From contig CAJNDS010001435.1 of NCBI GenBank assembly GCA_905221605.1, positions 270,001 through 334,000 on the forward strand: a stretch of 64,000 nt of DNA, in the 5' to 3' direction. The notes under the pieces were generated by a model. That model saw nothing but the letters and a program-made list of their open reading frames with translations, was not told the DNA's origin and did no database searches. Shown here in pieces: positions 1 to 9,383 of this stretch; the stretch's first letter is position 1, and each line of letters begins with the position of its first letter. The position numbers and the translations under genes are program-made. Source of the stretch: Symbiodinium natans (lineage: Eukaryota > Sar > Dinophyceae > Suessiales > Symbiodiniaceae).

Positions 1-59
1 GGGCAACAAGATTCCACTGAGACTCCCAGAGCCCCAAGCCAGAAGCATCCCTAAGCCCT

Positions 60-114
60 CAGCCCTAAACCCTACCTAGAGTCAGTAAACCCTAAACCCT
101 AAACCCTAAACCCT
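60..114 (-). repeat. CCCTAAA array (telomere-type)
   Basis: Tandem CCCTAAA heptamers on the plus strand, that is TTTAGGG on the minus strand. It is the left flank of a unique island at about 115-222 that is followed by a TTTAGGG array in the opposite orientation. Confidence 0.9.
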
Positions 115-222
115 TTAAGCAAGTCTGACATTCCGTCTGCCGGGGAGCGAGGCAAATGATCTGGTCATCCTGCCCGGGCCGGGTGGCACGGAACCCAGAA
201 GCGATCCCCACCGGTACTGCTT
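115..222. other. Unique GC-rich island between inverted telomere-type arrays
   Basis: An island of about 108 bp flanked by CCCTAAA on the left and TTTAGGG on the right. A plus-strand frame runs through it without a stop, but minus frames are open too, so strand cannot be decided. It may be an exon. No family is recognised. Confidence 0.35.
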
Positions 223-223
223 A

Positions 224-290
224 GGGTCTAGGGTTTAGGGTTTAGGGTTTAGGGTTTGGGGTTTGGGGTCTAGGGTTTAGGCTTTAGGGG
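224..290 (+). repeat. TTTAGGG array
   Basis: Tandem TTTAGGG heptamers with TTTGGGG and TCTAGGG variants, inverted relative to the array at 60-114. Confidence 0.9.
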
Positions 291-469
291 AGAGTGCTCC
301 AAGCATACTGACACTCCTGATCTAGCCATCTAGCAGGTTCCTCAATGCTGCTCTCCCCGGCTGAAGGTTCAAATAAAAGAAAGAAAGGCCAACGTGACAA
401 AAGAGTGTTGGCGACCTCAGAGGGCGGGATTTGAAGCTGCTTCACCTTCGCTTCCGTCAGATGTCTAGC

Positions 470-605
470 GCCCTTTATGCTCGTTCCCCCTTATACTGCC
501 AGCCCTTCATAGGGTTTTTCGTACCAACCCCCTATATCCATCCCTATGAAGGACTGTTAGTATAAGGGGGCACATTCCAAGTCGTATACTTAGGGCATAA
601 AGGGC
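470..605. mobile_element. MITE-like palindromic element, family B (outlying copy)
   Basis: The ends are a perfect 11-bp inverted repeat: GCCCTTTATGC at 470-480 and GCATAAAGGGC at 595-605. Inside lies a second inverted motif pair, GTTCCCCCTTATAC near 483 and GTATAAGGGGG near 560, plus CCTTCAT/ATGAAGG. The inner motif is shared with copies at 4.2, 7.5, 14.9 and 23.1 kb. There is no coding capacity. This is consistent with a non-autonomous terminal-inverted-repeat element. No clear target duplication was identified. Confidence 0.55.
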
Positions 606-616
606 CCAAAAAACCA

Positions 617-691
617 TACCCTAAACCCTAAACCCCAAACCCTAAACCCTAAACCCTAAACCCTAAACCCCAAACCCCAAACCCTAAACCC
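617..691 (-). repeat. CCCTAAA array
   Basis: Tandem CCCTAAA with CCCCAAA variants. Left flank of the exon-like island at about 700-800. Confidence 0.9.
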
Positions 692-699
692 CAGTTTCT

Positions 700-803
700 A
701 CAGGGTTCAGGGAACCTCAGCATAAAGTTGCCCCATCCCACCCCTGCCGCCTGGTCCGCCAGGTCTTCCGCAAGTTCGTCTGCTTGAACAGCATCCTGCT
801 TCT
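700..803. CDS. Candidate exon, strand ambiguous
   Basis: The unique island lies between a CCCTAAA array and a TTTAGGG array. On the minus strand an AG acceptor (ACACCCAG) precedes an open acidic reading that contains DELAEDLADQAAGVG and can end before a GTTCCC donor. On the plus strand another open reading contains RQVFRKFVCLNSILLLG and ends before GTGTTT. Both have high third-position GC, so the sequence alone does not fix the strand. No family is recognised. Confidence 0.3.
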
Positions 804-806
804 GGG

Positions 807-948
807 TGTTTAGGGTTAGGGCTTAGGGTTTAGGGCTTGGGGTTTAGGGTTTAGGGCTAGGGTTTTAGGTTTAGGGTTTAGGGTTTAGGGTTTAGGGGTT
901 AGGGTTTAGGGTTTAGGGTTTAGGGTTTAGGGTTTAGGGTTTAGGGTT
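807..948 (+). repeat. TTTAGGG array, about 20 units
   Basis: Tandem TTTAGGG with a few point variants. Inverted relative to 617-691. Confidence 0.95.
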
Positions 949-959
949 CGGGGCTGAAC

Positions 960-1095
960 GGGCATTTTGCCACCTGAGCCCTGAATTCAAAGCCCCCGCC
1001 AAGCTGGAGACATCGGCCTCCAGAGCCACGTGGCGTGAGGGTCGGGCGTAGCGTCGCTCGCAGTACGCCTGCTCTTGATGCAGTTTCAAAGGGGT
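960..1095 (-). CDS. Candidate exon (minus), unknown protein
   Basis: An open minus-strand reading contains HQEQAYCERRYARPSRHVAL and continues to a DVSSLAGALNSG-like stretch. The island is GC-rich between a TTTAGGG array and an AT microsatellite. Splice ends are not fixed. Its composition is protein-like, but antisense frames are partly open. Confidence 0.28.
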
Positions 1096-1100
1096 TTCAT

Positions 1101-1250
1101 GTATATATATATATATACATACACATGCAGAAATACATACATGTACATATATACACACATAGATATATAGAAAAGGTGTATGTGTGTATGTATATGTATA
1201 TGTGTACATATATATATATGTGTATATATATATATATACGTATATGTACG
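1101..1250. repeat. TA/TG microsatellite
   Basis: Alternating TA, TG and CA dinucleotides, with several pure TA runs. The small Tyr/Ile-rich reading frames here are low-complexity artefacts. Confidence 0.9.
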
Positions 1251-1620
1251 CATGAATTGCTTCCTTAATGTTGGCCTCTTGACTTATAGAGGATGACCCT
1301 GAGGCACACCCAACATCCCTAAAATGGTGGAAGGTACAGGGTTAGGAGTAGGGGCTAGGGCTGAAGGTTCAGCGCAAAGGAGCTTCTTGAAAAGTGTTAT
1401 CACAAATCTGAGGGTGCCAGTATCAAGAAAACTCCAAAGCCTAAAGCACTGAACCCTTAACCCTAAAACCCCTAAATCCTACCAGCCCCACAAGCTCTGT
1501 TAGGGTTTAGGGTTTCTCCCTAAACCCTAAACCCTAAACCCTAAACCCTACACCCTAAACCGCCTAAACCCCTCAACCCTAAACCCGACACCCTGAAACC
1601 CGAGACCCAGAGGTTCAAAC
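1251..1620. other. Unique spacer with degenerate CCCTAAA arrays
   Basis: Unique sequence to about 1,440, then CCCTAAA arrays at 1,450-1,480 and 1,521-1,600 with a short TTTAGGG block between them. No convincing exon was seen. Confidence 0.6.
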
Positions 1621-1929
1621 ACCAAAAACCATGTCACGCCTTGAACACCAGCGTCCCTACGGGGAGCAGGGCAGTGGCAAGAAAGCCTCACGTCGGACCC
1701 CGGCTTTGTTTGCTGTGAGTTTTTGTTCGGCTCAAGACTTCGTAGGTTTGTCTCTGCTGTTCGGGGTTTTAGGGTCTAAGTTTAGTTGTTTTCCCGGTTC
1801 AGGATTTAGGTTTAGGGTTGAACTAAGCATGTGCCGTTTACGGTTTTTGGCAGTGGGCGTTTATGAGCTTGGAGAGGTTTAAGGTTTGGCGGATCAGGTG
1901 CTTCTTGGGCGCTTCAAAGGAGCTTGAAC

Positions 1930-1977
1930 CCGAAACCCTAAGCCCTAAAACCCTAAACCCTAAAACCCTAAACCCTA
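1930..1977 (-). repeat. CCCTAAA array
   Basis: Short CCCTAAA array with CCCTAAAA variants. The preceding 1,620-1,930 stretch is unique and carries a weak plus-strand open frame with no family match. Confidence 0.8.
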
Positions 1978-2049
1978 TACTTAGGCAAAAGGGTCTCGGG
2001 ATCGAGGGGGCTGCCAGGGGTGCTCCGCCTCAAGGATTTCGAGGTTCAA

Positions 2050-2185
2050 TGAGGGTTTGGGGGCTTTTAGGGTTTCGGGTTTAGGGTTTAGATTTGGTGC
2101 ACACCTTAGGGCTTCGGAGTTCAGGGCGGGTTTAGGGTTTTGGGGTTTAGGGTTAAGGGCTTAGGGCGGGGTTCAGGGGTATAGG
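2050..2185 (+). repeat. Degenerate TTTAGGG array
   Basis: TTTAGGG, TTTCGGG and GGGCTTA-type variants interspersed with short unique bases. Confidence 0.75.
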
Positions 2186-2341
2186 GCCACCCGAACAGTC
2201 GAAGCCGTCAAGACAGAAGCTACCAGCGGGAGCCTTCAAAGAAGCTCTTTGGGGCATAGGGTTTGTGCCCAGCAGCTTACTGGGGAGAATCCGAACCTAC
2301 CCAAACCCTGAACCCTGAAGCCTGAACCTTAAATCCCAAAC

Positions 2342-2433
2342 CGCCAAGCATGGTAGCCCTCCAGCTGCCGCCAGGGGACTGTACGATGCAAAGTTGCCTG
2401 GCAGCTGCGCAAGTGCTAGGTAGGCTCGGGCTT
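2342..2433 (-). CDS. Candidate exon (minus), unknown protein
   Basis: On the minus strand a pyrimidine-rich acceptor (TTTCTGCGCAG) is followed by a 92-nt open reading containing AYLALAQLPGNFASY and SPLAAAGGLPC, ending before a GTTTGG donor. The island sits 3' (on the minus strand) of the channel-like exons at 3.3 and 5.7 kb and could belong to the same gene. The plus strand also has an open frame ending at GTAGGC, so strand is likely rather than certain. Confidence 0.4.
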
Positions 2434-2629
2434 CTGCGCAGAAACAGAGGTGTAAAAAGGGAAGCCAGGAGGCCCAGCCCTAAACTACCCTACTAAGATT
2501 ACACGTATACACGCAGTAGGGTTTGAATGACTTGTATCCCCAAACGGACACCCAATATATGCACTCACCAATACAAAAAAATGAACCTTAGTTGCACTCA
2601 CCAAGAACAGAAATGTAAACACTGTTTCA

Positions 2630-2695
2630 TGTATGTATATATATATATATAAACATATATATATATATACACATACATGTGTATATACAAAGGCA
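2630..2695. repeat. TA-rich microsatellite
   Basis: Runs of TA and CATA. It is followed by a unique island at about 2,700-2,805 whose minus strand is open (AEISILRARAVPVW), with no clear splice ends. Confidence 0.85.
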
Positions 2696-2810
2696 GGAGA
2701 CTGGTTGACATGGAGATCTCCTGCCAGACCGGAACAGCTCTAGCTCTCAAGATAGAAATCTCTGCTAAGTTCTCAAGCAGGAGCCCAAAGCTTCCCAAAC
2801 CGCAGGCATG

Positions 2811-2893
2811 TAGGGTTTAGGGGTTTGGGGTTTGGGGTTTAGGGTTTAGGGTTTAGGGTTTAGGGTTTAGGGTTTAGGGTTTAGGGTTTAGGG
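2811..2893 (+). repeat. TTTAGGG array
   Basis: About 11 units of TTTAGGG with TTTGGGG variants. Confidence 0.95.
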
Positions 2894-2930
2894 GGACTGC
2901 CCAAACCTCGGACCTCAAAGCTTACAAGCC

Positions 2931-3001
2931 CCTAAAGCCATCCAGAGCTGGCGCTGCTAGATGGGCTTAAGGCTTGCGAGGGTCGCGAGCAGACTTTTTC
3001 A
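2931..3001 (+). CDS. Candidate exon (plus), unknown protein
   Basis: A plus-strand reading containing HPELALLDGLKACEGREQTF ends exactly at a canonical CAG|GTGAGG donor. The upstream acceptor would be an AAG. A minus-strand reading ending in a TAA stop is an alternative, which would fit the minus-strand exons around it. Strand is unresolved. Confidence 0.3.
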
Positions 3002-3220
3002 GGTGAGGTTCCCCATGCTGAGCAGCCTCTGCAAACCCTAAACCCTAAACCCTGAACCCTAAACCCTAAACCCTGACCATCGCACCCCCTGAAAGCCCCC
3101 GAAGTTACCCCCGGAAGCTCTGAAACGTCTCAAGTTCGGACTCCGGGGGTGTTTAGGGTTTAGGGTTTGGGGTTTAGGGCTTGGGGGGTGGGGGCAGGGG
3201 GAGGTGATGCCTTTGAACGC

Positions 3221-3300
3221 CAAGGCCATGAGTGTAACGTTGCTGCAGAAAAGGCCGAAGACGGAGCAGTCGAAAAGGTCATACCTCGGTGTTGGGGGAA
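3221..3300 (-). CDS. Candidate exon (minus) of a CSC1/OSCA/TMEM63-like membrane protein
   Basis: On the minus strand an acceptor GGTCGCAG is followed by an open hydrophobic reading containing PRYDLFDCSVFGLFCSN and VTLMALAFKGI. In the DUF221 (RSN1_7TM) fold, the helix after the PL-LP membrane motif has a similar pattern, ending in a glycine, leucine and lysine-rich turn. The exon lies downstream (on the minus strand) of the PLIMP exon at 5.7 kb, as that family's order predicts. No GT donor is present; AAG|GC at about 3,220 would be a GC donor of the kind dinoflagellates use. Plus-strand frames are also open and include a CAG|GTTAGC donor. Confidence 0.35.
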
Positions 3301-3456
3301 CTGCGACCAGGTTAGCACTTCATATATATATATATACATATATGTACACAAATACACATATTTCTTGATCGATCTACGTAGGTAGAGTGGTTTGGGGGTG
3401 CCGGGGGTGGGTAGGCCGAGCTCTACACTCTTCCTTAGAAGCCCGAAGACCCCAAC

Positions 3457-3655
3457 CCCCTAAACCCTAAACCCCTAGACCCCTAAACCCTAAACCCGTA
3501 AACCCCTAAACCCCTAAAAAAACCCTAAACCCCTAATAAACCCCTAAACCCCTACGAAACCCCTAAAAACCCCTAACAAAAACCCTTAAAACCCCTAAAA
3601 CACCCCTTAAAAACCCCTAAACAACCCCTAAAAAAAGCCCTAAACCCCTAAACCC
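3457..3655 (-). repeat. CCCCTAAA/CCCTAAAA degenerate array
   Basis: Telomere-type units with many extra C or A residues (8- to 11-mers), unlike the pure heptamers elsewhere. Confidence 0.85.
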
Positions 3656-4068
3656 GACACCGCCAGATCTTCACTTGAAGCCGTCGAGAGACCAGAAGCT
3701 GCCAGCGCAGTCGAACTCCGGCTGGTACACCTGGGTTTATAGGGCTTTAGGGTTTAAGAGCCCAAAACCCGAAACCCTAAACCCTGCACCCGTTTAGCGT
3801 TTAAGTCCAGAGTTCGGCTTCAGGGATCGTTCGGCTTGAAGGAAGGACTTTGTGTTGACCGTTTGAGGACTCATTCCGACAAGCCTGAGGGCTGGGCGAG
3901 GGGCGGGGTTCAGGAAGGGTTTCGTTGCTTCGGTAGCCCAGCAACCATTTTATACGGGCACCCTGTTGGTTTGGTCTCTATAAGGGAACCCATAGCGCAA
4001 AGAAAGTCTAAAGGGTACCACTGGGCTACTAAGTTGTTGCTGACGGAATGCCCTAAGCCTGAACCCCT

Positions 4069-4172
4069 ACTTGGAGGTTCATGGGTACTTATACGTCGGA
4101 AGGTACCTAACTACAGTTATGAGTTTCGCCACCCTACTTACAATCCTGCTTCTAACTATCCCTGAACTTGAG
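4069..4172. mobile_element. MITE-like element, family A (degenerate copy)
   Basis: Starts with ACTTGGAGGTTCATGGGTA, the family A terminal motif. The far end is a decayed inverted version (CCCTGAACTTGAGAT). It is followed directly by a family B copy. Confidence 0.5.
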
Positions 4173-4251
4173 ATGTTTGTTCTTGAGAATTATTATGATC
4201 GGAGGTACTGTAATCCCTATTCATGACTGTTAGAAGAAGGGGGAATATCAC
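4171..4251. mobile_element. MITE-like element, family B (degenerate copy)
   Basis: The right half (GACTGTTAGAAGAAGGGGG) matches the family B end motif at 14.9 kb with substitutions. The left end (GATGTTTGTTCTT) is a decayed partner. Confidence 0.45.
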
Positions 4252-4346
4252 CCTAAACCCTAACCCTAAACCCTGAACCCTGAACCCTAAACCCTAAACC
4301 CTAAACCCTAAACCCTAAACCCTAAACCCTAAACCCTAAACCCTGA
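4251..4346 (-). repeat. CCCTAAA array
   Basis: About 13 CCCTAAA units. With the array at 4,440-4,617 it brackets a 93-bp unique island (4,347-4,439), possibly an exon of unclear frame. Confidence 0.95.
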
Positions 4347-4439
4347 ACCTTCAAGTAGCCCAAGCCCACTGGGCACCGCTTCCTTCCCCAGCATCCGTAG
4401 CCCAAGTGGCATAGAGGAAAAGCCATCCTTGAAGTGGTG

Positions 4440-4617
4440 TAGGGTTTGGGGTTTAGGGTTTAGGGTTTAGGGTTTAGGGTTTTGGGTTTAGGGTTTGGGG
4501 TTTAGGGTTTGGGGTTTGGGGTTTGGGGTTTGGGGTTTAGGTTAGGTTTGGGGTTTAGGGTTTAGGGTTTGGGGTTTAGGGTTTAGGGTTTAGGGTTTGG
4601 GGTTTGGGGTTTAGGGT
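4440..4617 (+). repeat. TTTAGGG/TTTGGGG array
   Basis: About 25 units mixing TTTAGGG and TTTGGGG, inverted relative to 4,251-4,346. Confidence 0.95.
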
Positions 4618-5370
4618 CTGTGGAGCTTCTGGCCCCTAACCAGAATACCCTCAAACGCCAACCCACAAACATCGGACCCTCAAACGCATAATCCTGCAAA
4701 CAGATCATACACGGACTCCACTTGTTAGCGTCAGCAGCTTACCTCAGAATAAACAACATACATGCCCAAATCGAACAAGTCCAATACTAAATAGCCAAAA
4801 GTCCGAACATGAATGAACTCAGAATGTGAAACGATAATCGTCATTACACTGTTTTCAAGGACCAGAAACCCAACCATGCATACATCAACAGGTTACACGA
4901 TATACGAACAAATAAATAAACAAACAAACAATAAATATACATATATATATATATATAGAAAATTCAAACTTTCTTGATGGACATGAAGTGATTTTAAGCC
5001 TACAACTGGCAGGTCTAGGTGACCACTCGAAACAGTGAAAAATCCTACACAAACCACCGCAACAAGCCAAACACCTATTTGCAGGTTCATGGGCAGTTAC
5101 AAGAAGGGCGATAAGTGCGGCAGCTGTAGTTGCAACCTCCAAGTACACCCGAAAAGCAAACCCCAAAACCTGAAACCCCAAAACCTGACACCGAACCCTA
5201 AAGCCCAAACCCCAAACCTAGGACCCTAGACGACCCTGAACCCACCCTACACCTCCACCTACACCTGCACCTACACCTACACCTACACCCACACCTACAC
5301 CCAAGACTCCAAGCCCCCAAAGCCAGGAACCGCAACTCTTAAAGCCCAAACCACAAACCCCCGCCGGCCC
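4618..5370. other. Unique AT-richer region with hydrophobic minus-strand readings
   Basis: Unique sequence with a short TA microsatellite at 4,935-4,957. Minus-strand frames over 4,990-5,150 are hydrophobic in two registers (ATTAAALIALLVTAHEP; GVWLVAVVCVGFFTVSS), so a membrane exon is possible but frame and ends are unclear. A (CCTACA)n hexamer tract lies at 5,246-5,300. Confidence 0.4.
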
Positions 5371-5513
5371 TAAACTTATAAGTAATTCGGGCTACCCTAA
5401 ATAAGGTGGTTACTGTGGTGGCCCTACTTATAACCCAACACATCAGTACCCACTACAAGACCCCAAACGGAGCTCCTACTTCCCCAGCAGAGAACTAGGG
5501 AATTAGCGTCCCT

Positions 5514-5626
5514 CCCTGGAGGGACATGGGTACTTTATAAGTAGGGTTAGGTGTAGCCTGAATAGGGTTGTACGTATAGCTACCACACTTATAGCCCTAC
5601 TTATCACTACCCATGAACCTCCAAGT
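5514..5626. mobile_element. MITE-like element, family A (113 bp)
   Basis: The left end (GGAGGGACATGGGTACTT) and right end (CCCATGAACCTCCAAGT) form an imperfect terminal inverted repeat. Internal TTATAAGTAGGG and CCCTACTTAT extend the palindrome. A related partial copy precedes it at about 5,372-5,460. Non-coding. Confidence 0.6.
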
Positions 5627-5636
5627 CTATACTACC

Positions 5637-5793
5637 GCAAAAGCCACATGGTAGGGGTCCAGAAAACGCCTTCGCAAGCAAAAAGCCCGAAAGCCGAGGG
5701 TCGGTAGAACACCGTGGCCAAGGCAAAGTAGAGAACACAGGCCGGCATGATCAGGGGAGCCACCGTCGAGTACCTCGTGGTGGAAGGGATGGG
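5637..5793 (-). CDS. Candidate exon (minus): CSC1/OSCA/TMEM63-like (DUF221) membrane segment
   Basis: The open minus-strand reading contains RYSTVAPLIMPACVLYFALA followed by a VFYRPSAFGLF stretch. The YSxxAPLIxPxxxLYF pattern is the best-known conserved membrane motif of the DUF221/RSN1_7TM calcium-permeable channel family (yeast CSC1, plant OSCA, animal TMEM63). An acceptor CTCAAG lies upstream, and a GTAGTA donor follows the last codon; an internal GTGTTC could also be the donor. Similarity was judged by eye, so other polytopic proteins are possible. Confidence 0.45.
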
Positions 5794-6059
5794 CTTGAGA
5801 TGCGTTTTTTTTTTGTTTGAGGGTGGGTGGGTGGAGAGGGGGGTGGGGCTAGGGGGGTAGGGTTCTGGTGGGTTTGTGGGTTTCATGGGTTTGTGGGGCT
5901 TCTGGTATTTTTGGGAGAGGAGTTTGGGCTACTAGGTTGAGAGTGCTTTTGGGACTTATGGGATTCGACCTACAGATGGGCAAGGGAAATAAGAACCAAA
6001 CCCTCCTAAAGCCCCAAAACCCAAAAACCTAATCGGAACATGGGACCCAAAGCCCACAA

Positions 6060-6185
6060 ACCCTAAAGCCCTAAACCTTGTACACCCTAATTCCATATCA
6101 GAGTCAGCAAGCTCCTGGTGCTAAACCCTCAACCTAAACCCTAGACTCTAAACCCTAAACCCTGAACCCTTAACCCTAAACCCTG
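6060..6185 (-). repeat. Degenerate CCCTAAA arrays
   Basis: CCCTAAA, CCCTCAA and CCCTGAA variants interrupted by unique bases. Confidence 0.75.
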
Positions 6186-6522
6186 CGCTCTCTGCGCCGA
6201 CCCTGAACGGAAGACCCCAGCCAGGTCGCGTCATGCCCAGGACCAGAACCTTGGTTTAGTGGTGAGAATTCTTGGTGAGGTCAGGGTGTGGGGCTTCCTT
6301 CTTTGGAGAATCAGGCATCTTACGTACAGCAAAATTAAAGCTGTGAGGGATTCATGGGGAACGCAATAATACTCCCGACTGAGTAAGAACCAGTAAGTCC
6401 TGGAAGCTGATGAGGCTTAGACAGCTGCTTCAGAGCTGTTTGGGCCGTTAGGGGCGGGGCGGGGGGTGGGGGGGGGGGGGTCGACTTTTTTTGGAGTGAA
6501 GGAGTCAGCAGCTAGTTCTGAC

Positions 6523-6587
6523 CTGTCAATATAACTTGTGGCGTTTGACAGCGGCTCCACAGATACTTGGAGTCTGCGGATCATGCT
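6523..6587 (-). CDS. Candidate exon (minus), unknown protein
   Basis: A pyrimidine-rich acceptor (AGTGCCCCAG) on the minus strand is followed by 65 nt read as SMIRRLQVSVEPLSNATSYI plus D, ending in the canonical donor CAG|GTCAGA. Splice signals are good at both ends. A poly(G) tract (about 6,463-6,480) lies 3' of it. Function unknown; it may be a cytosolic part of the membrane-protein gene suggested for this strand, but its phase does not join the exon called at 7.2 kb, so an exon is missing or one call is wrong. Confidence 0.42.
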
Positions 6588-6619
6588 CTGGGGCACTGGG
6601 GGTTTCATGTGGAGTAGGA

Positions 6620-7200
6620 GACGAAGTCTGGTAACTATAGTGAGTACTGATACCTCTACTTGTAGCTACGGCATTTTGATTGCTTGACGATGCGGCGGGA
6701 AGCTTTCCAAGGCATGTGATATAAGAGCCTGTTTAAGCTTAATCTGACTGGGTATGTTGGGGAAGTTAGTACAGATTGTTGTTTAGGGGACAATATGGGT
6801 AAGTACTTGGGGCACTTGGGGGTTTTGGAGTGCGGGGCTCTAGCGCGCTCGCCCGTGTCGTTCTAACAAGGCGGCCTCCTGATCACCAACTAGTAACTAG
6901 TAAAGCGTGAAGAAAGATGGCAAAGACATGCAGGATATGTTTCTAAACAAACATAGCCATGGTAATCAGCAGGCTAACCATAAACATGGTCATGAGTCAT
7001 GAGTCATAAGTCCGGATGCGTTCAAATGTCACGAGAGGGAGGCTGCCCAGCTTCATATCACACCCGCGTATGACCTCAATCCTGAAACATCGGCATGCAA
7101 CCCCTTTGATATAGGGGCCTGAAAATTTAGAATAGGGTGTTTTTGGGCGTCTCTAGTATAAGTATACAGGAACCATAGGGGGAATTTACTCGTAATTCTT
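6620..7200. other. Unique region without recognisable features
   Basis: No telomere arrays, long frames or repeats were seen. Base composition is closer to AT/GC balance than the exon islands. Confidence 0.5.
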
Positions 7201-7233
7201 CCGACCCCTATGTTGACCCCAAAGCCCTGTCAC

Positions 7234-7298
7234 CATGAATGCCATGCGGCCATGACGGCGTCCGAGGCTTCTGTGGCGAAGTAGCAGTGGGACACACC
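7234..7298 (-). CDS. Candidate exon (minus), unknown protein
   Basis: TTCAAG acceptor, then a 65-nt reading GVSHCYFATEASDAVMAAWH ending two bases into a codon at a GTGACA donor. The FATEASDAVMAA stretch recalls the cytosolic aFVTF..A...A motif seen in many DUF221 proteins, though in that family it lies upstream of the membrane motifs, which does not fit the exon order here. High third-position GC supports coding. Confidence 0.38.
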
Positions 7299-7499
7299 CT
7301 TGAACCTTTGCTCCATCTGGGAGAGTTTCCGAAAGTAGGGTTTAGGGTGTACGTAGGGTTTAGGGGTACCTTACTGGGGTCCTGATTACAAGGGAATCCT
7401 ACTATGTGGGGATCTATACTTGGACGTCCCCTATTTTCGTAAACCCCCAACTGTCTGCTAACGCAGAGCGGCCCTGAATCTACAGTAAACGCTAGGCCT

Positions 7500-7633
7500 T
7501 GGGATGTTCCCCCCCTTGCACGAGCAGTCCTTAATTATCGGGATTAGGGTTTAGGGATTAGGGTTTAGGGTTTAGGGTTTAGGTACTATTATCCCATTAT
7601 TAAGGACTGTTTGCACAAGGGAGAACACGCCAA
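7500..7633. mobile_element. MITE-like element, family B, with a telomere-type array in its loop
   Basis: Left arm TGGGATGTTCCCCCCTTG...AGTCCTTAAT and right arm ATTAAGGACT...CAAGGGAGAACACGCCAA are imperfect inverted repeats. Between them at about 7,542-7,584 lies a short array of GATTAGGG and TTTAGGG units, absent from the other family B copies. Confidence 0.6.
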
Positions 7634-7832
7634 TCTAGGCACCTTGTCTGGGGCATGGCTGCTTGTGGTGATTTGTGGCTTTGGGCTGAGGGATGTTGAC
7701 GTGTGACCGGAGCCCCAAACCGAAAGCGCCAAACCTTCCTTGTATCTTGGGGAAGTTACATGGTCCCTTAGTATTGTCCCTTAAAAGGGTACCCAAATTA
7801 AGGGCCCATACATCAGAACCCTTCGAAACACA

Positions 7833-7882
7833 GGTTTAGGGTTAGGGTTTAGGGTTTCGGGTTTTGGGTTTTGGGTTTAGGG
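7833..7882 (+). repeat. Short TTTAGGG array
   Basis: TTTAGGG with TTTCGGG and TTTTGGG variants. Confidence 0.8.
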
Positions 7883-8265
7883 TGTGGAATTTGGTGGCTG
7901 GGCTTAAGGCCAAGGTTTTGCGTTTCATCCTTTGCTGGCTTGGGCCACTTTCAACGCCCTGTGGCGACCATGACGCGTGGGAGCCTCGCAGTCCTAACCC
8001 TAATCCCTAAAACCTAAAACCTAAACCCTAAACCCCCGAAGTTCAGTCAAAAGGGCAGGCGCCAAGGCCCGGTAGGGAACTTGCATGGGTTTTGGCCTCT
8101 AAGCGGTCCTCTGCAGCTATACTAAACTCTGAGGGTAAGCCCGGTGGAAGATTTCTGTCCTCCTTGTAAGGAATCTATGTTTGCCCCAAAAACCCTAGAG
8201 GCACGTTATGACTTGACGATGACGGGGAATTCACGTAGTAGGGGTTAAATGCCATTGAAGCAAGC

Positions 8266-8328
8266 TAAACCCTAAACCCTATAAACCCTAAACCCTAAAT
8301 CCTAAACCCTAAACCCTAAACCCTAAGT
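8266..8328 (-). repeat. CCCTAAA array
   Basis: About 9 CCCTAAA units directly abutting the candidate exon at 8,331. Confidence 0.9.
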
Positions 8329-8330
8329 AC

Positions 8331-8417
8331 CGTAAAGCCTGGTGGCACTCCTGGGTAGAAGAGGACGATGGGCAGGCTAATCCCCACGCGCGCGAGGACA
8401 AAGGTAATGAAATAGAT
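8331..8417 (-). CDS. Candidate membrane-spanning exon (minus)
   Basis: Acceptor TACCTGTCCAAG, then 87 nt (29 codons) read as IYFITFVLARVGISLPIVLF followed by YPGVPPGFT, and a GTACTT donor immediately before the CCCTAAA array (TTTAGGG on the sense strand). One strongly hydrophobic helix, with C or G at most third positions. It fits a polytopic membrane protein on the minus strand with the exons at 13.9, 5.7 and 3.3 kb. Confidence 0.5.
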
Positions 8418-8519
8418 CTTGGACAGGTAGGGATTGGGGTTTAGGGCAGGGTTGTGGGTTTGGGGTTCAGAGTGTCAGAGTGTCGGGGGTAAGCTTTGGG
8501 GTTATGGCTTCGGGTTTCG

Positions 8520-8800
8520 GGCGAGGGGGGGGGGAGGTGGGAGGTGGGAGGAGGGGCCTGGCTTCCGTATTGCGGCAGCTACGGTACTCTTCAAGACTTC
8601 CCTCCGCCCTAAGCTCTAAAAATCTCCTAAGTCCTCTGCTTGAGTGGGTATCTACCCAAAGGAACACTTCTGTAGAGGGTAGGGTCTAAGGTTTAGAGTT
8701 TACCGATTGCGAGCCGTCCGTTACAGCAGGCTCGCAAGACTTCCCCTTAAGGTGGGCTCGGTTTCCAGTGCAGCAATCTCCATGATCCGCTCTGCAGCTG
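8520..8800. other. Unique GC-rich region, open on both strands
   Basis: Includes a G-rich run (8,525-8,555). Readings on both strands are open but without distinguishing motifs. Confidence 0.35.
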
Positions 8801-8804
8801 CTGC

Positions 8805-9275
8805 AAGCCCTAAGCCCTAAAGCCTAATCCTTAAACCCTAAACCCTAAACCCTACACCCCGCAGCAAAAGCTCAATAACCCAACCGCACCCTCAGCCTTG
8901 AGCCTGAACCCTAAGCCGAAAACCCGACCCGACGCCATAAGCCCCAAGTGACCCCCAAACTTCTAAACCCCTAAACGTCTCGAGCCCCTAGAGCCCCAAT
9001 TCGCCCTAAAGCCCAAGACACCCCCCTGAGCCCCTCAACCCTGCACTACAAAGGCCCTAAAACCCCTGGACCAAACTCTCAAAGCATCTTCGGAACCCTG
9101 AACCCCAAACAACCTGAACCATCTTGGCTCCTAAACCCCTAAAACCCCTAAAGTCTCTAAAGCCCCTCAACTAAAGCTCCCAAAAGCCCCCCAAACCCTA
9201 AATGCTAAACCCTAAACCCTAAACCCTAAAACCTTAACCCTAAACCCAAAACCCAAAACCCTAAACCCCCCCCCA
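8805..9275 (-). repeat. Degenerate CCCTAAA-derived region
   Basis: Long stretch of CCCTAAA-like units diluted by substitutions and insertions, with clean arrays at 8,833-8,860 and 9,203-9,240. Confidence 0.7.
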
Positions 9276-9383
9276 TAAATAAAACCCTTTGAAGCTCTGA
9301 AAGCTGCGGTTCAGGGCGCTGCTACTTTCGGCACCTCTCTTCGCACCAACTCCAGGGCCTCAAAGAAGGAACACTGACGGCTT

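Noticed and set aside
4387-4404. Relic of the dinoflagellate spliced leader (TCCGTAGCC...CAAG)
   Set aside because: The central ATTTTGGCT of the leader is missing and no other leader copy was found; a 13-base match could be chance.
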